Shown here one piece after another: positions 1 to 8,649 of a stretch of DNA of 20,540 nucleotides. The notes beneath the pieces are model-generated. The model did no database searches, was not told the DNA's origin, and was given only the letters and a program-made list of their open reading frames with translations. Numbering within the stretch: position 1 is the stretch's first letter; each line of letters starts with the position of its first letter. Origin of the DNA: a virus; IMG/VR virus record IMGVR_UViG_3300013094_000353, positions 1 through 20,540 of that record; one strand, written 5' to 3'. A program made the translations under genes and the position numbers.

Positions 1-3000
1 AAATGATACAGAAATATCTGGATTGTTTACATCAAGAATACTGTTATCATTAAATGAGTCAGTTACAGCACCATAAACATTCTTGACAGCGCTTCCATTT
101 TGATATGCAACAGATTGTTGAAGAACGCTTTGTTGTAATTGGCTCAGAACAACATATTGTTCAATAGCAGTTATTCTTCTATCTAAATTGCCAATGTCAG
201 CCATTGTATATCTTTGGTTGTTGACATATGTCAATCCGACATTAGAACTGTAATATGTGTACGCTGGTACATTAATATTATACAATGTCATTGAATTTTC
301 AGAATCAGGTGGAGCAACTGGAGTCAATGATGGTGTTCCAGAAATCAACTTAAATGTTTGTGTTGATGATAGCGCCAACTTGTCTATTCTTGGAAGATAA
401 TAAGAATAGTTTAACTCCATTGGATATTCAGGATCAGGAGTAATAAACGGAGAAAGCGTAAATGTTGCTACATTTGACAATGTACCAATAGTTCTTGTTG
501 GTCTAAAGTCGATAGTATCTCTTAAATTAATTTGTCCTAATTTAGCGGAGTTGTATACTGGAATTGCGCCAGATGCATATATTGATGATGAGTATGAATC
601 GGCGTTGAAGAATCCAGCTGTTGTATCGTGATTAAAGAATTGAGTTACAACAAGAACTTGACCTTGTGGTGCTGGATATCCAGGCTTCAATGTTATTGAA
701 CCGTGGTCATAATAGTTATCTGTTTGTCCAGTAGAGAATGTAAAGCTTGATGTCAAATCAATTGCATTTACTGTATTTGGAGCATATGATAAGTTTCCAG
801 AATCATAAACTTTAACAATATTTACAATGTCTGGAACATATAGACTTTGTGGAACACCAGCAGTTAAACTTGTAATTGGTGAGCTGCCGTTGAACCAGAT
901 GTATCCAGTTGAAGTATTTACGCTGACGCCAGTGACACCAAGAACAGCTGTTGCAGTTGATGGAATGTCATAAGTTTGTAACTGAACGAATGCGTTTGCT
1001 GGAACTAATGTCTTTGTTCTACGAGCATAAGTTTCAGCACCAGTTGGATTACCTTCTTGGACTGTGAAAATAATATCACCAGTAAATGTGCCGCCGCTTG
1101 CGACATTAATTGTCATGCTTGTTGGTGAGGTTTGGTAAATACCATTTCCTGAAGTACATGCACCGCCGTTCTTATTAAAGACGATAACAGTACCGTTCGC
1201 TAATGTGCTTCCTGTGTTGCTCTTAACGACAACGAACACATCTTCGTTTGCAAGAATGTCGCTGACCCAACCGTTTGTGACACCAAAGGTTAGAACTTCA
1301 GTACCAGTGTTTAAACCAGAACCTGATGAAATTGTTAAATTACCAGAAGCGAATGTTTGAGAAAGTAAAGTCTTTCTTGAATAGAAAGAAACTTTGCTAA
1401 TTGAATTTTGAGAAACATAGCTGTTTGGTAATGGGAACAACAATGTGTTGTAACCAGTGCTTTGATAGACGATTGTGTTTCCTGGAATAGTTGATCCTGG
1501 AGTTACAGAAGTTTGACCCAATGGTGAAATATCCAACACAGGATAAACGCCACCATTGATTGCATTTTGAGTTGCATAGACATTAGCAGCAGTATATGTT
1601 GCTGGAGTCTGCACCATTGTTTGAATACTTTGTGTTCCGTAATTTAACACAAATTGAGTATTTGGGCTTGGTAGTTGACTGAATGGAACGTCAACATAAA
1701 GAGCGCCATTTGAAGTATCATGGGTGACTACGTTTCTAACGTCACCTGATGAGTTACCTGCAACAATGCTAATTGTTGTGCCAATATAAGCATTAGCAAC
1801 AGTTGAGAAGTATGCAGGAAGACTCAAATAACGTGTATTAGAAGAAACGTTTCCAGCATTAGCAGTAATCGGATTTGTTTTGATATCTGTCAAATATGCA
1901 TAAAAAGAATTTGATCCAGCATATTCAATATCTCTGATTCTTGCTGTACCAATTTTTGTATTAGAATATGCCCATTGGTTTGCTGTGTTAATTTGAGCTG
2001 ATGTGATCATGTGAAGATCAACATTCGGGAATTGTGTCAAATTAAAGAATCCAGCATTACCTGAGTGGACATTTGTTGTTGTCACATAGTTACCATAATC
2101 TAAAGTTAAGAAATAACTGTTAGATGTATTTGTAGATCTAGCTTTATCAACAACAATAGAAATTTTACCAGTTGTATCAAACTCGTATCCTTTAACGTAT
2201 GCTCTGCCTGGAGCAATGTCTAATAGGAAAGTTGCATTATTAGAATCAGCGGTATTATCAGCAGCTGTAACAATAAATGGTTTTACAGTAAAGTTGCCTG
2301 ATTGATCATATGTTCTTTGAGCAAGAACTGGATTGTTGATGTATTGATTTCCAAGCTGACTTGTTACAACACCATTTTCAATAGTCATCAATCTGATGAA
2401 CTTAGAAGTATCTGGAGAATCTAATGATCTTTGAGCTAGAACTAATTTAATTTGATAACGATCAGCACCTGGAGCTTGATAGTTAAATGAGCCTTGAGCA
2501 GGATCAAGTAGCGCTGAGTCTGATGTATAATTAACAACATTTTCTTCAATATTCAAACCAACCATGCAAGTTGGAAGATTGCTTAAAGAATCTAAAATAA
2601 TTGTTTGTGGATCTAGCGTTACGAAATATCCATCAACAAAGAAAACGCCACCATTAATGCTTACAATAGAAGCTGCACTAGATGAATTGGCAGTTAAAAG
2701 TGTACCAATATCTGAACTTTCAGCACCAGTAACAACAGTTTGAATTTCATCGCCATCGGCAAATTCAATACCTGTTAAATATTTAACGGCAAGTGCACCA
2801 GCGGAAGTGTTGCTTGCAAGACTTGTATCGACGGCAATAACTTTTGCTCTGATGATTTGTGGACCAGAGTTATAATTAACAATCAATTTATCGTTGAAGT
2901 CTTCAAGTGTAATTGGAATATTACCTTGATATGGTTGTAATTGTAAAGAAGTAACGCTGTTGTCGTATGTTAATTCAGAACCAGAAACGATAGAACCGTT

Positions 3001-3180
3001 TACAAAAATATTATTAGCAAATTCACCAATTTGGTTTTGTAGAATTGACTGGATTTGTGTTAATTCGCGAGCTTGGACAGCATATCCTGGCTTAAACAGA
3101 ATTTGCATGTAACCATTTTGGTTTGCACCATTTGTCGCATTAAAGTCATCATAATATGGCGATAAGTCAAAATCTAGCAT
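1..3180 (-). CDS. DUF4815-type baseplate/tail structural protein, C-terminus outside the window
   Basis: The reading frame is open for 1060 codons from an ATG at 3180 to the window edge, so the C-terminus is missing. A GGTAAC-type ribosome site lies just upstream, 11 bases after the gp8 stop. Several stretches match what I recall of the DUF4815 family of marine T4-like phages: an N-terminal PYYDDFN (residues 9-15), a FKPGYAVQARELTQIQ block (29-44), PGRAYVKGYEF (about 320-332), DTIDFRPTR (about 888-896), YYLPRID (about 925-931) and RYTMADIGNLDRRI (about 988-1001). These proteins are virion structural parts, and the gene occupies the place after gp8 where T4 has its gp9-gp12 baseplate periphery genes. 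A peripheral baseplate or fibre-anchoring role is inferred from position. The sequence is Asn/Thr/Ser rich with beta-type patterning and no membrane segment. The family call is firm; the exact role is not. Confidence 0.82.
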   Translation of the reverse strand, partial: MLDFDLSPYYDDFNATNGANQNGYMQILFKPGYAVQARELTQIQSILQNQIGEFANNIFVNGSIVSGSELTYDNSVTSLQLQPYQGNIPITLEDFNDKLIVNYNSGPQIIRAKVIAVDTSLASNTSAGALAVKYLTGIEFADGDEIQTVVTGAESSDIGTLLTANSSSAASIVSINGGVFFVDGYFVTLDPQTIILDSLSNLPTCMVGLNIEENVVNYTSDSALLDPAQGSFNYQAPGADRYQIKLVLAQRSLDSPDTSKFIRLMTIENGVVTSQLGNQYINNPVLAQRTYDQSGNFTVKPFIVTAADNTADSNNATFLLDIAPGRAYVKGYEFDTTGKISIVVDKARSTNTSNSYFLTLDYGNYVTTTNVHSGNAGFFNLTQFPNVDLHMITSAQINTANQWAYSNTKIGTARIRDIEYAGSNSFYAYLTDIKTNPITANAGNVSSNTRYLSLPAYFSTVANAYIGTTISIVAGNSSGDVRNVVTHDTSNGALYVDVPFSQLPSPNTQFVLNYGTQSIQTMVQTPATYTAANVYATQNAINGGVYPVLDISPLGQTSVTPGSTIPGNTIVYQSTGYNTLLFPLPNSYVSQNSISKVSFYSRKTLLSQTFASGNLTISSGSGLNTGTEVLTFGVTNGWVSDILANEDVFVVVKSNTGSTLANGTVIVFNKNGGACTSGNGIYQTSPTSMTINVASGGTFTGDIIFTVQEGNPTGAETYARRTKTLVPANAFVQLQTYDIPSTATAVLGVTGVSVNTSTGYIWFNGSSPITSLTAGVPQSLYVPDIVNIVKVYDSGNLSYAPNTVNAIDLTSSFTFSTGQTDNYYDHGSITLKPGYPAPQGQVLVVTQFFNHDTTAGFFNADSYSSSIYASGAIPVYNSAKLGQINLRDTIDFRPTRTIGTLSNVATFTLSPFITPDPEYPMELNYSYYLPRIDKLALSSTQTFKLISGTPSLTPVAPPDSENSMTLYNINVPAYTYYSSNVGLTYVNNQRYTMADIGNLDRRITAIEQYVVLSQLQQSVLQQSVAYQNGSAVKNVYGAVTDSFNDNSILDVNNPDISVSF

Positions 3181-3191
3181 TTCTTGTTACC

Positions 3192-4820
3192 TTATAATTC
3201 GATTACTATCTTAATCTGCTCTGTCTGATCAATTGAACGTGAAACTGCAGATCTATTTTGCACATAAAGAATTTCTCCAGTATAACTTTGAATACCTGGA
3301 GGAACTTCGTTAAATGCCGTTGCAGATCCACCCAACTTACCCTGAATTTGAGAATAAGGAGTAAATGTTCCTCTGATATTATTTAGGTAGAGAATATTAT
3401 TTACGTTATCCCAGTTTACGATTGTTCCAGTAAATGTTGGGTTGCCAACAAGACCTTGATAAGCTGTGTCGCCCATTTGAAATAAAGAGCCAGCTTTAAC
3501 TGGACCAGTGTAAATTCCAATTGTTACATTGTAAATTGAACCCGAAGCAGCGTTAGATGTATTTGCGCTGGTTTCTGGATTTTGAATAATTGAAATTTGA
3601 TAGTATTGAAATGGGTTTGGAGACAATCCAGAGCCTACTGGGATTAATCCACCTTCGTCGAAGATTAACTCGGGACACAACATAATATTGGTTGCACCAA
3701 GCTCCAAGGAGGTGTTGGACCCATGTCCACCTTCTGGGGAAATAATCGCTCTAAGAACGGCTGTATTTCCAGTTGGAGTAGATTGATTTACAGTTACATT
3801 TGCATAAGTGTAACCCTGGCCACCATTTAGAATTTGATAGCCAACGATTGCACCAGTTGAATCAACTTGAGCCACAATATTAGCACCAGTTCCATCACCA
3901 GTTACTGTAATAATTGCAGCGTTGCTGGTTGCAACGTTAGAGTTGTATCCTGTTCCACCATTTACAATTCTTAAAATATCAATACGACCATGTACCGCTG
4001 AGTCTAAAACAGAAGCATCAGTGACGACTGGCATCCATTGTGTGGTGAAGAACTTTTGTTTTAATCCTCCAGGAATGGTGTACATATATTTCCATTTGTA
4101 ACCATCTGAAGTTTGAACGTATGGATTAGTTGGAAGATCGCCACCAAGACTAATCATTGGCATTACTGTTGATGGCAGTCCAGTATTATTTGGATTTGTT
4201 ATTTCTTTTCCAGCGTTACTGTCTAGACATTTAAAAACTTGGTCGTATGAATTTCTAACGTAAAATTGATTATAGAAATATGGGAAAGATGATGAATAAT
4301 TAAATGCCTGTATTGCTGTTGCTGAGAATGTTGGTCCAGAGTTCACTATCATTTGTGTGTTGGAAGTGATCGCAACAATTTCTTTTGTTTCGTAACTTTG
4401 AGTTGCAGAGTTAGCATATGCGATATATTGACCAACACCAAAATCTAAGAAGAAAGTTGTATTGTTCCCAACAATAGTATTATTTGACGAAGTAATTGTA
4501 ATTGTACCATTGCCAGCATCATAGTCGTCATACGTGAACATGTCAAGTTGATTATCGTAAGCGACATAGTAACTATTTGCAGCCCAATCAACTCTAGGAA
4601 TCACAAAACTGAAGTCAGAAGCAGTTAATTTTTTAAGAGCAACTAAATTGTCAAAAACAAAGTTGTCGGAATCGGTGCTATTGTTTGCACTTGGAATAGA
4701 ACCATTAGCCCAAGGAACTACTGCTCCAATACCAAGATAAGTGTTGCTAGTTACAATCCAAGAATTTTCTAAAGCTGTCGCTAAAAGAACTTTTTGTTTT
4801 ACAGTAAGTAGGCTGCTCAT
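3192..4820 (-). CDS. 8: Baseplate wedge protein gp8
   Basis: This 542-residue protein is a homologue of T4 gp8, a wedge subunit that binds the gp6/gp7/gp53 core. The best evidence is the C-terminus: GEILYVQNR followed by SIDQTEQIKI (residues 515-538) lines up with the T4 GEMIYMENR and MDQTEEINI ending. FVIPRVDWA (72-80), GYKWKYMYTIP (240-250) and YQISIIQNP (407-415) also match T4 blocks in order. T4 gp8 has about 334 residues, so about 200 are extra. They fall mainly at 105-172, a T-x-V-x-G-x-x-T-x-F type beta module, and 278-345, two GxGY-type repeats around a GDGTGAN turn. Both module types recur in neighbouring wedge proteins. An AAGGT site precedes the ATG, and the gene follows the gp7-position gene by 12 bases. 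Confidence 0.9.
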   Translation of the reverse strand: MSSLLTVKQKVLLATALENSWIVTSNTYLGIGAVVPWANGSIPSANNSTDSDNFVFDNLVALKKLTASDFSFVIPRVDWAANSYYVAYDNQLDMFTYDDYDAGNGTITITSSNNTIVGNNTTFFLDFGVGQYIAYANSATQSYETKEIVAITSNTQMIVNSGPTFSATAIQAFNYSSSFPYFYNQFYVRNSYDQVFKCLDSNAGKEITNPNNTGLPSTVMPMISLGGDLPTNPYVQTSDGYKWKYMYTIPGGLKQKFFTTQWMPVVTDASVLDSAVHGRIDILRIVNGGTGYNSNVATSNAAIITVTGDGTGANIVAQVDSTGAIVGYQILNGGQGYTYANVTVNQSTPTGNTAVLRAIISPEGGHGSNTSLELGATNIMLCPELIFDEGGLIPVGSGLSPNPFQYYQISIIQNPETSANTSNAASGSIYNVTIGIYTGPVKAGSLFQMGDTAYQGLVGNPTFTGTIVNWDNVNNILYLNNIRGTFTPYSQIQGKLGGSATAFNEVPPGIQSYTGEILYVQNRSAVSRSIDQTEQIKIVIEL

Positions 4821-4832
4821 GTTTAACCTTGA

Positions 4833-7800
4833 TTATTGATTATTAATAAATGTATATGAAGTTCCATTAAACTGCGGATAGATATAATACGACTGGTTGG
4901 CAACATTAGTTGTCAGCAAGTTCGCTGGTGTATCTACAGTTAAAGCATTACCACTAGTGCTTACATAAACTACGTTAGCATTAAATCTAGTGTTAGCGAC
5001 GCCAAGATCAAATGCGATTCCATCACCAATTAAGATCTGACCATAAACATTTGTTGTTTGCGGCATGACCACAAATGTATTTGAAACAGATGGTATAGTC
5101 AATGTCACATTACTTGTTGAATCTATTGGAGCTTTCAATTGAGTATTTAGTACTGCGATTTGATTTGCTGAATAGTAAGCAACGATTGTTGCAGTATTTG
5201 GAGCATAGATCACAACATTACTTGTTCCGTCTAAAGTTGCTCCTAGGTTTCTATCTAGAACAGCGATTTGGTTTGCGCCATAATATGCTGTAATGTTTGC
5301 AGTGTTTGGAGAAGCTGATGCGCCTGTTCCACCCACAACCTTTAAGAAATAGCCGTTGTAGTATCCAGTTGTGGTGTTGGCTGCAAAAGTTGCTGTGTTT
5401 AGGTTTACGTGGTTTGCAGTATTGCCTGCACCAATAGTTAAATTGATGGTGTTGCAGATATATCCGCTTCCATGTGTAACTTGAATTACGCCATTATTGT
5501 AATAATTGTCGACTGTTGTGTTGGCGATGAAGTTGGCAGTGTTCAAGTTTACAGTGTTTGCATTTCCAGTTGTGTTGAACTGTGAAATTGTATAGTTTGA
5601 TGCACTGTAATTAATTGTCTCTAGATATCCTGGACCCAAGAACATTGTATTACTTTCCATAGTCAAATGAGTATTGTCAGTAATATTTGTAATAATCTTG
5701 ACTTGTTCTCTGTTTCCTAATCCTGAACCGATAACAACAAAGTCGCCAACTTTAGCATTCGCAGCAAAGTGTGTGCTTGTTCCAACTAGAACTGCGTTAG
5801 ACCAATATGAGTTAGATGTAACTGTTCCGTTTAGAATATTAAATGTTGATAAGTTTGCAGTTAAATCGATTTGGTTAAATTCATTGTCTGAAATTGTCAT
5901 ATAAGACAATACTTGAGTTCCAGTTGGGTGTAGAATATTCAACAGTGTATTTTTATATTCTGTTAATGCTTCCTTAACCTGAATAATATAAGAGAAGTTA
6001 TGGTATTCTGTATTGGCTTGTAGATATTGGTCTGCGCTCAATTGACCATCGGTATTTAAATAATAGCCTGGATATTGAATCAATCCGTTTAAGAAGATTG
6101 CGTTTGCTCTTGCTTTACCATTACCATAAACCTTAGCAACTACAGAACCGCTGTTTACAACAGGTGCAACATTAATTGCAGCATTAGAGAATACAAGATT
6201 CGCGTTAGGTAATAATGTTCCAGTATAGTTGTAGAGTCTTATTGAGGAGTTAGCCAATAATCCTGCATATTGAGAACCAAATTTATCAAAAAATGCTGTA
6301 AATGTTGCAGTCTTTGCATTAGCGCCCTGATACACGAAATCGTCTTCATGTAAAGTTGAATATCTAAATATTACATTAGAATTATTTTGTTGAACTGGTA
6401 AGTCAATAATCGCCAATGAAACATTTGGTGTTGTTTGATAATCGAATCCACGACTTACGATTCTAAAGTCATAAATTTGACCGATGTTGGTTACGGAAAC
6501 GTCAAAGTTCGCGCCTTCATCAAAACCATAAGCAACTAATTGTGCACCAGTTCCACTTGCAGCGTTTTGAGTATTTGCACTGTTAGCCAAATAAATTGGA
6601 GTTGTTGTTGAGATTGGATAAGTGTATCCTTCGCCAGGATTTGTTACAGATACTGTTGCGATAGATCCATTAGCATGAGTAGTGAAGCTGAATGTTGCAC
6701 CATGGCCAAGGGAGTTATTGATTACAATAACATCTTTAGTTGTATCGTATCCTATTCCTGCTGAAATAATTTGAACATTTGCGATTTGGCCAATGTCTCT
6801 GATAGATTGTACTGTGTTAGCGTGTTCTGAAATATTTGTTGGATCGTTATATCCAGCATAAACAACAGAGAAATCAGATTCAAATTGAGAATCTAATGAG
6901 ATAGTTGGTTTAGATTTAAAGCCAAATCCACCATTGATCACATTCATCGATGTGATCTTACCAACTTGGAGATTGGTTGATGTGAACGACTTACTTAAGG
7001 ACACATTAGCGTTTTCGTAAAACACAACAGCATTTGTAGTTGCGTTTGGAGCCACACTTAATGGTGGTGTTTGTGGAAGTGGTATAAATGTAGCAACACC
7101 TGTTGAACCGTTGTATGCAGTAATTAATCCTGCAGAACCTGCTCCAGCTCCAGCCACAAATTCAATTAAGGAGTTGTTATAGTAACCATTAACTGCGCTT
7201 GGTGTGAATGTTGTGCTATGAAGATTTACAGTGCTTAAGCTGTTACCTGCACCAGTGCATCCATTAATGAAGATTTGGTTATTAGCAAATCCATAATATT
7301 GATCTGCATATAGAACAACATTACTTGTAGAGTCTAAAGTTGCACCCAAATATGGTGCGCCCAACACAGCAAGTTGATTTGATGAGAAATATTGTTCAAT
7401 AATTGCAATATTTGGAGAAGCTGAGTGTCCTGTTCCAGAAACAACTTGAAGATAGTAGTTTCTATAGAAATTATCAATGGTCGTATTTGCTTGGAAAGTT
7501 GCTGTATTTAAATTTACAGTTTGAGTTGTTGTGCCAGAAGTTGAGATTCCATTGATTGTATATGTGTTAGCGTAGAACTCAATTGTTGAATTAGCAATAA
7601 ATTCAATTGCATCTGTATTAACAATAATTGAGTTTGCGGCAACGTTAATATAATCTACTGATTGAACAACAACATTTGCTCCAATACCTGTATCTGAAAC
7701 AACAGTAACGACAGTGTTAGGGAATGTTCTATATCCCCAACCACCACTTTCCGTACCGACAGAATAGATTGATCCAACGCTGACATTGTTGACATAGGCA

Positions 7801-8648
7801 ACAGCTTTAGTTGCTTGCGGAGTGTTTGCTAAACCACCAAAGATAACAACTGGATCTCCAGGATAGTTAATAGTTCCATCAAAATTATAAGTTGGTCCAT
7901 TATAGTTAAGACCTTGATAATTTGGATTAATTACGATATTTGAAAGAGAACCAATAATCTTTTGTTGGAATGAGAATTGTTCAGTGTTAGCGTATGTGCC
8001 ATTTACAATCAGGTTTTCTTCAGCGACAAACGGTGCGCTAATATTTGATAGATAAATCTCAACAACTTCAAATCCGAATTCTGGATCAACAGTCAAATAT
8101 GCAGACTCAATAGTACAAGTTGAGTTAGAAACAGAGCCAATACCCTGTCTTTGAACAAGATTGTTTGGGTCGAAATTTGGACCAACATTAACACTTGGAT
8201 ATCCACCAGTTCCTAAGATACATTTAACTGATTGTGGAATCTGCCACTTACCATCTGAGGCTTTTAATATGTTATTCTTTGGATAGAAAACTTCTGCATC
8301 TTCATTATAAAGAACTCTAAAAAGAAACTTTAAAGAATTCTCGCTACCTTTGGTTACATAAAATTCTCTAGCAGCTTTAATTAGTTTACGTTCATCAGCT
8401 GCGATTTCTTGAGGGAAGTATGGTAGAAAATCGTTAATAAAATATTGAATGAATTGATCTGTAGTTTCGTCTACGTCTTTATAACTCAATAGGTTTTTAG
8501 TTTGATAAAGAACAGCACCAGTATTTGAATCTTCCAGCCACTGATAATATGCCTTAACAAAGGCAACAAAATTTGGATTATTGGCTACAATGAATTCTGG
8601 AAATTGAGATTCCAATAATCCTGATGTTGTTAATGTTGTATTTGCCAT
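4833..8648 (-). CDS. Large baseplate wedge-region structural protein in the gp7 position
   Basis: This 1271-residue protein sits exactly between gp6 and gp8, the place of T4 gp7 (about 1032 residues), the long wedge protein that links core and periphery. I see no convincing sequence match to T4 gp7, so the assignment rests on position and size. Residues 1-135 form a helical domain (QFPEFI, FVKAYYQWLEDS, EFYVTKGSENSLKFLFR). The rest is beta-rich and very high in Asn and Thr. It contains five copies or part-copies of a VNLNTATF...YYN...GTG...NQ-AVL...TSNVV module (residues about 373-543 and 1028-1185), GxGY-type repeats (about 280-330, 562-584, 617-677, 720-750) and a GTSTHF...VGDFVVIG module (about 933-1007) resembling one in gp8. 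Its ATG is one base after the gp6 stop (TAATATG). The modular repeats suggest growth by duplication. Confidence 0.72.
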   Translation of the reverse strand: MANTTLTTSGLLESQFPEFIVANNPNFVAFVKAYYQWLEDSNTGAVLYQTKNLLSYKDVDETTDQFIQYFINDFLPYFPQEIAADERKLIKAAREFYVTKGSENSLKFLFRVLYNEDAEVFYPKNNILKASDGKWQIPQSVKCILGTGGYPSVNVGPNFDPNNLVQRQGIGSVSNSTCTIESAYLTVDPEFGFEVVEIYLSNISAPFVAEENLIVNGTYANTEQFSFQQKIIGSLSNIVINPNYQGLNYNGPTYNFDGTINYPGDPVVIFGGLANTPQATKAVAYVNNVSVGSIYSVGTESGGWGYRTFPNTVVTVVSDTGIGANVVVQSVDYINVAANSIIVNTDAIEFIANSTIEFYANTYTINGISTSGTTTQTVNLNTATFQANTTIDNFYRNYYLQVVSGTGHSASPNIAIIEQYFSSNQLAVLGAPYLGATLDSTSNVVLYADQYYGFANNQIFINGCTGAGNSLSTVNLHSTTFTPSAVNGYYNNSLIEFVAGAGAGSAGLITAYNGSTGVATFIPLPQTPPLSVAPNATTNAVVFYENANVSLSKSFTSTNLQVGKITSMNVINGGFGFKSKPTISLDSQFESDFSVVYAGYNDPTNISEHANTVQSIRDIGQIANVQIISAGIGYDTTKDVIVINNSLGHGATFSFTTHANGSIATVSVTNPGEGYTYPISTTTPIYLANSANTQNAASGTGAQLVAYGFDEGANFDVSVTNIGQIYDFRIVSRGFDYQTTPNVSLAIIDLPVQQNNSNVIFRYSTLHEDDFVYQGANAKTATFTAFFDKFGSQYAGLLANSSIRLYNYTGTLLPNANLVFSNAAINVAPVVNSGSVVAKVYGNGKARANAIFLNGLIQYPGYYLNTDGQLSADQYLQANTEYHNFSYIIQVKEALTEYKNTLLNILHPTGTQVLSYMTISDNEFNQIDLTANLSTFNILNGTVTSNSYWSNAVLVGTSTHFAANAKVGDFVVIGSGLGNREQVKIITNITDNTHLTMESNTMFLGPGYLETINYSASNYTISQFNTTGNANTVNLNTANFIANTTVDNYYNNGVIQVTHGSGYICNTINLTIGAGNTANHVNLNTATFAANTTTGYYNGYFLKVVGGTGASASPNTANITAYYGANQIAVLDRNLGATLDGTSNVVIYAPNTATIVAYYSANQIAVLNTQLKAPIDSTSNVTLTIPSVSNTFVVMPQTTNVYGQILIGDGIAFDLGVANTRFNANVVYVSTSGNALTVDTPANLLTTNVANQSYYIYPQFNGTSYTFINNQ
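5095..5570 (-). repeat. Tandem protein-level repeat block near the C-terminus of the gp7-position gene
   Basis: Three units are read on the minus strand. A half unit (about 5420-5570) has VNLNTANF...DNYYNNG...VTHGSG. A full unit (about 5205-5415) has VNLNTATF...GYYNGYFLKVVGGTG...NQIAVL...GTSNVV. A C-terminal half unit (about 5095-5200) has IVAYYSANQIAVLN...STSNV. DNA similarity is visible as well as protein similarity: both the 5214-5241 and 7316-7343 stretches read AACATTACTTGT, a variable triplet-size patch, then TCTAAAGTTGC. The pattern resembles a beta-type unit common in phage tail proteins (YYNG...I..GTG...ITAY...A.V). Boundaries are approximate because they were set by eye. Confidence 0.72.
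7020..7530 (-). repeat. Second repeat block in the gp7-position gene
   Basis: Two full units of the same module are read on the minus strand. One (about 7315-7530) carries VNLNTATF, NFYRNYYLQVVSGTG, NQLAVL and LDSTSNVVLYA. The other (about 7020-7240) carries VNLHSTTF, NGYYNNSL, AGAGAGSAGLITAYNGSTGVATF and NAVVFYE. The second is closest to the general phage-tail version with a GAG turn followed by ITAYNG. The block is separated from the C-terminal block by about 1.4 kb of coding sequence with GxGY-type repeats. Boundaries are approximate. Confidence 0.68.
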
Positions 8649-8649
8649 A

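Noticed and set aside
5674-5904. 76-codon plus-strand frame inside the gp7-position gene
   Set aside because: It is a single isolated frame antisense to a continuous 1271-codon gene, with no promoter or ribosome site.
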